Source: an uncultured bacterium (GTDB taxonomy: Bacteria; Cyanobacteriota; Vampirovibrionia; Gastranaerophilales; Gastranaerophilaceae). Taken from it: DNA of 64,000 bases. Every line of letters starts with the position of its first letter. Position 1 is the stretch's first letter. The stretch is from the NCBI GenBank assembly GCA_902797965.1, contig CADBUY010000004.1:124001-188000 (forward strand). Direction: 5' to 3'. Below the pieces are notes generated by a model. It was given only the letters and a program-made list of their open reading frames with translations. It was not told the origin of the DNA and ran no database searches. Below, one piece after another: positions 61,999 through 64,000 of this stretch. The translations under genes and the position numbers were made by a program.

Positions 61999-63186
61999 TT
62001 AAGCTTCTGTACTTTTATTTTCATTTAGAACATTTTTTCTATATAATGCTTCAACACTCTTCGGAACTTGTCCATCCTTAAATTCTGATATATTAGTATA
62101 TAAGTCGGTAATTTCTTGTTTTAAAGCCTCACTAGGATTCTTTTTATATGCTCTGACTTTGTACTTAAATGCTTCTACATAATTATCATAATTTTTAGAT
62201 GTTATTTCATTACCAAATGTGTGCTTTTCTTTATCGTATGTTCCTACTATTTGTTTATATCTGTCACTATCTTCACATCTGCCAGTATTAGTTTCTGATA
62301 ATACTTTATTTGCAGCATCTAAATCAGCTTGTTTTTTTGTAATATTATCACTATTTTCTTTTATTTTAGCTTTTACTTTATCTTGTAATGCCTTTTTTGC
62401 TGCATCTACTGCTTTTAAATCGTTTTGATAATCTTGTTCACTTTTTACTATAGCTTCTTTGATTTTTTGTTCAGCTGTACTTTTTTTAGATTGAGCTGCT
62501 GCTTTTTTTGTTTCATCAGATGATGACAAGTCAGGAGATGTTAAATCTGCTTTGTATTCATTAATTACAGCTGTTGCATCACTATTTATATGATATGAAG
62601 TACCTGTTAAACCACAACTTGGCAATTCACTTGCATTCTTAGCTGAATAATTATCTAATTTATTCAATGCATTTTCATATGTAGATGTTTCATTACTAAA
62701 CATAGATTTTGCTTTTGCAGTTACTGTGCCATCAGATTTTATACCATCTGTTGCACCACCTTCATTTAATGCAGTATTTTCATCTTTTAATGCTTTTATT
62801 TCTTTTGTTAATGTATCAACATTATTAGAAGCTGTTTGTGCTGCTTGTTGAGCAGCTGCTTTTTCTGCTCTGTGGGATTTAATAGCACCGCCGATAGCTG
62901 AGAATAATACATTTGTTGTAGCTAAACCGCATTGAGCACCAACATAGCTATCAGGAATACCGCTGCCATACATTCCAAATCCACCGAATCCGCCACAGCC
63001 ACCCATCATTGAGAATAAGCTGCCGCCCATTCCCATACCGTAAGAACCCATACCCATACCGTAACCACCGCCAAAACAGCCACCACCGAACATTCCGGTA
63101 AGTTGACCGAATGCACCATACAACATAGCTTGACCGAAGTTCATGCTTGGTTGGTTAAAATTGTATGTTGTGTTCCAAGTAGTCAC
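61999..63186 (-). CDS. Gly/Met-rich head plus coiled-coil protein
   Basis: The 395-residue product starts with GTG at 63186. It begins MTTWNTTYNFNQPSMNFGQA, then has a Gly/Met/Phe-rich low-complexity region (about residues 32-75, repeats of GMG and GGFGG), a hydrophobic patch near NVLFSAIGGAIKSH, and a long Lys/Glu/Asn/Ala coiled coil with a central disordered Ser/Asp part. There is no signal peptide. The Gly-Met-rich head recalls phase-separating or adhesive sequences, but no family is recognised. AGGA lies before the GTG. The ATACTTTATATATATG motif lies about 27 bases before it. Confidence 0.6.
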   Translation of the reverse strand: MTTWNTTYNFNQPSMNFGQAMLYGAFGQLTGMFGGGCFGGGYGMGMGSYGMGMGGSLFSMMGGCGGFGGFGMYGSGIPDSYVGAQCGLATTNVLFSAIGGAIKSHRAEKAAAQQAAQTASNNVDTLTKEIKALKDENTALNEGGATDGIKSDGTVTAKAKSMFSNETSTYENALNKLDNYSAKNASELPSCGLTGTSYHINSDATAVINEYKADLTSPDLSSSDETKKAAAQSKKSTAEQKIKEAIVKSEQDYQNDLKAVDAAKKALQDKVKAKIKENSDNITKKQADLDAANKVLSETNTGRCEDSDRYKQIVGTYDKEKHTFGNEITSKNYDNYVEAFKYKVRAYKKNPSEALKQEITDLYTNISEFKDGQVPKSVEALYRKNVLNENKSTEA

Positions 63187-63212
63187 GATATAAATCCTAT
63201 CTTTTTATCTTA

Positions 63213-63228
63213 CATATATATAAAGTAT
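63213..63228 (-). promoter_or_regulatory. recurrent promoter-like motif (ATACTTTATATATATG)
   Basis: Minus-strand motif upstream of the Gly/Met-rich coiled-coil gene. The CAA(n)TTTT box at the -20 position is not clear here. Confidence 0.45.
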
Positions 63229-63289
63229 ATAAATAATTGGTGATTTCAATACATTTGACAATTGTTACAATTCTTTACAATTATTGTAA

Positions 63290-63720
63290 AACCAGCCCCC
63301 ACCCCAACCCTCCCCACGGGGGAGGGGAATTTTTCTCCCCTCGGGGGAGAATATAAGAGGGGGATGGTTAAATACAAAGAAGTTGTTTGACCCACTTTGT
63401 CATTTCGAGGCTGATTAAGCCGAGAAATCCAGCCTATTATTAATTATTTTCACTTAATCAAAATTTATCATGGAGAGTAGTGCCCTAAAAAGGGGAGGAA
63501 CATAATTAATTCCCTCCCTTTGTAGGGAGGGCAAGTGAGGGCGTTAATTATAATTGAATAAGTTTCAATATACACCCCTCCTAACCTCCCCTACTGTGGG
63601 GAGGTACAAAACTACTACTACCAAGTCTCACAATGACAACAATTATTTCACTCCCTAATTATAATTAGGGAGGATTGGGTTGGTTTTTAATCAATACAAA
63701 TTTATTCTAATTTAGCACAT
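63290..63720. repeat. repeat-filled intergenic region
   Basis: Several CCCCTCCC/GGGAGGGG palindromes (around 63298, 63345, 63511 and 63585), a hairpin TTTCGAGGCTGATTAAGCCGAG at 63402-63423 like that at 8390, and TCTCACAATGACAACAA at 63626 as at 8349. No gene is seen. Confidence 0.6.
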
Positions 63721-63745
63721 TACCACTAAATTTACCCCTTTACCA

Positions 63746-64000
63746 CTAATATTCACTTGGCGGAGCAATTGTACCTAATAAATATGCATTAACGAAAATC
63801 CAATATGTATCTATTATAAAACCGACAATTAAGCACACAACACATGCAATCATAAATTGTGAGCCAATAAGCTCTGCATAACTATTTGGAACAGCCGTTG
63901 ATGTGACCGCAGCACCAAGTCCAAGTGCAAATAATATTATTCTAATAATAAAAGAACGTGCAAGAGAAAATAATACAATTAAAAAAGTATTTAAAAAATA
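63746..64000 (-). CDS. C-terminal fragment of a membrane protein, cut by window edge
   Basis: An open frame on the minus strand enters from beyond the window and stops at 63746. It gives 84 residues with two hydrophobic helices (IILFALGLGAAVTSTAVP and MIACVVCLIVGFIIDTYW) and the tail YLLGTIAPPSEY. The start is not in the window. No family can be assigned from this part. Confidence 0.6.
   Translation of the reverse strand, partial: YFLNTFLIVLFSLARSFIIRIILFALGLGAAVTSTAVPNSYAELIGSQFMIACVVCLIVGFIIDTYWIFVNAYLLGTIAPPSEY

Overview
The window is AT-rich DNA from a Gram-negative-type (diderm) bacterium. Lipid A/KDO genes (kdsB, lpxK), a TolC-like outer-membrane factor with MacA/MacB partners and a signal-peptide lipoprotein show an outer membrane. 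LL-diaminopimelate aminotransferase, an SLH-domain secreted protein, class I ketol-acid reductoisomerase, and many hypothetical proteins carrying an early N-(x)-F-K-G-like motif fit a non-photosynthetic cyanobacterial relative (Melainabacteria/Vampirovibrionia, probably Gastranaerophilales). That placement is inference from gene content; there is no rRNA to test it. No transposase, integrase, phage module or CRISPR array was seen.

Layout. 1-5.2 kb: a TPR protein cut by the window edge, tRNA-Thr(CGT), an iron-sulfur flavoprotein / Lrp regulator / aminotransferase operon, a small secreted HExxH protein and a possible M15-like peptidase. 5.3-6.5 kb: rplJ-rplL behind an L10-type leader with an attenuator hairpin. 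6.5-12.5 kb: a 54-residue gene, class II aldolase, PnuC, a membrane protein and an acyl-CoA synthetase. 12.6-16.7 kb: rplU-rpmA, a methyltransferase, kdsB, lpxK and a lipoprotein. 16.7-26.3 kb: dapL preceded by a 57-residue membrane ORF, a bifunctional nuclease, NAD kinase, a CoA-activase-like protein, mutL, a glucan water dikinase-like protein and pgi. 26.3-34 kb: a 641-residue helical protein, then the TolC/MacA/MacB efflux genes with repeat-filled gaps. 34-43.4 kb: SLH protein, a PPIase/Xaa-Pro peptidase/RNA methyltransferase operon, an HTH-regulator pseudogene, holA-holB-rpsU and a COG2509-like flavoprotein. 43.9-48.5 kb: gyrA, a 66-residue sigma-28 target, ilvC and a Cys-rich secreted peptide. 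48.5-57.5 kb: three more large helical proteins, a 42-residue sigma-28 target, a FliA-like sigma factor and flhB. 57.6-64 kb: small membrane proteins, clpP, metK, a Gly/Met-rich coiled-coil protein and repeat-filled DNA.

The most unusual signals are these. (1) A three-copy intergenic element of about 165 bp has three hairpins whose stem sequences change in a compensatory way. (2) Two precise sigma-28 promoters drive tiny unknown proteins in the same window as a FliA-like sigma factor and flhB. (3) A shared promoter-like motif (ATACTTTATATATA) lies before five unknown genes and one apparently non-coding transcript. (4) Four large, soluble, Lys/Glu/Asn-rich helical proteins look distantly related. 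(5) A short N-terminal NFKG-type motif occurs in otherwise unrelated proteins. Together these suggest a lineage-specific layer of co-regulated, possibly surface- or export-related proteins, but their function is unknown.
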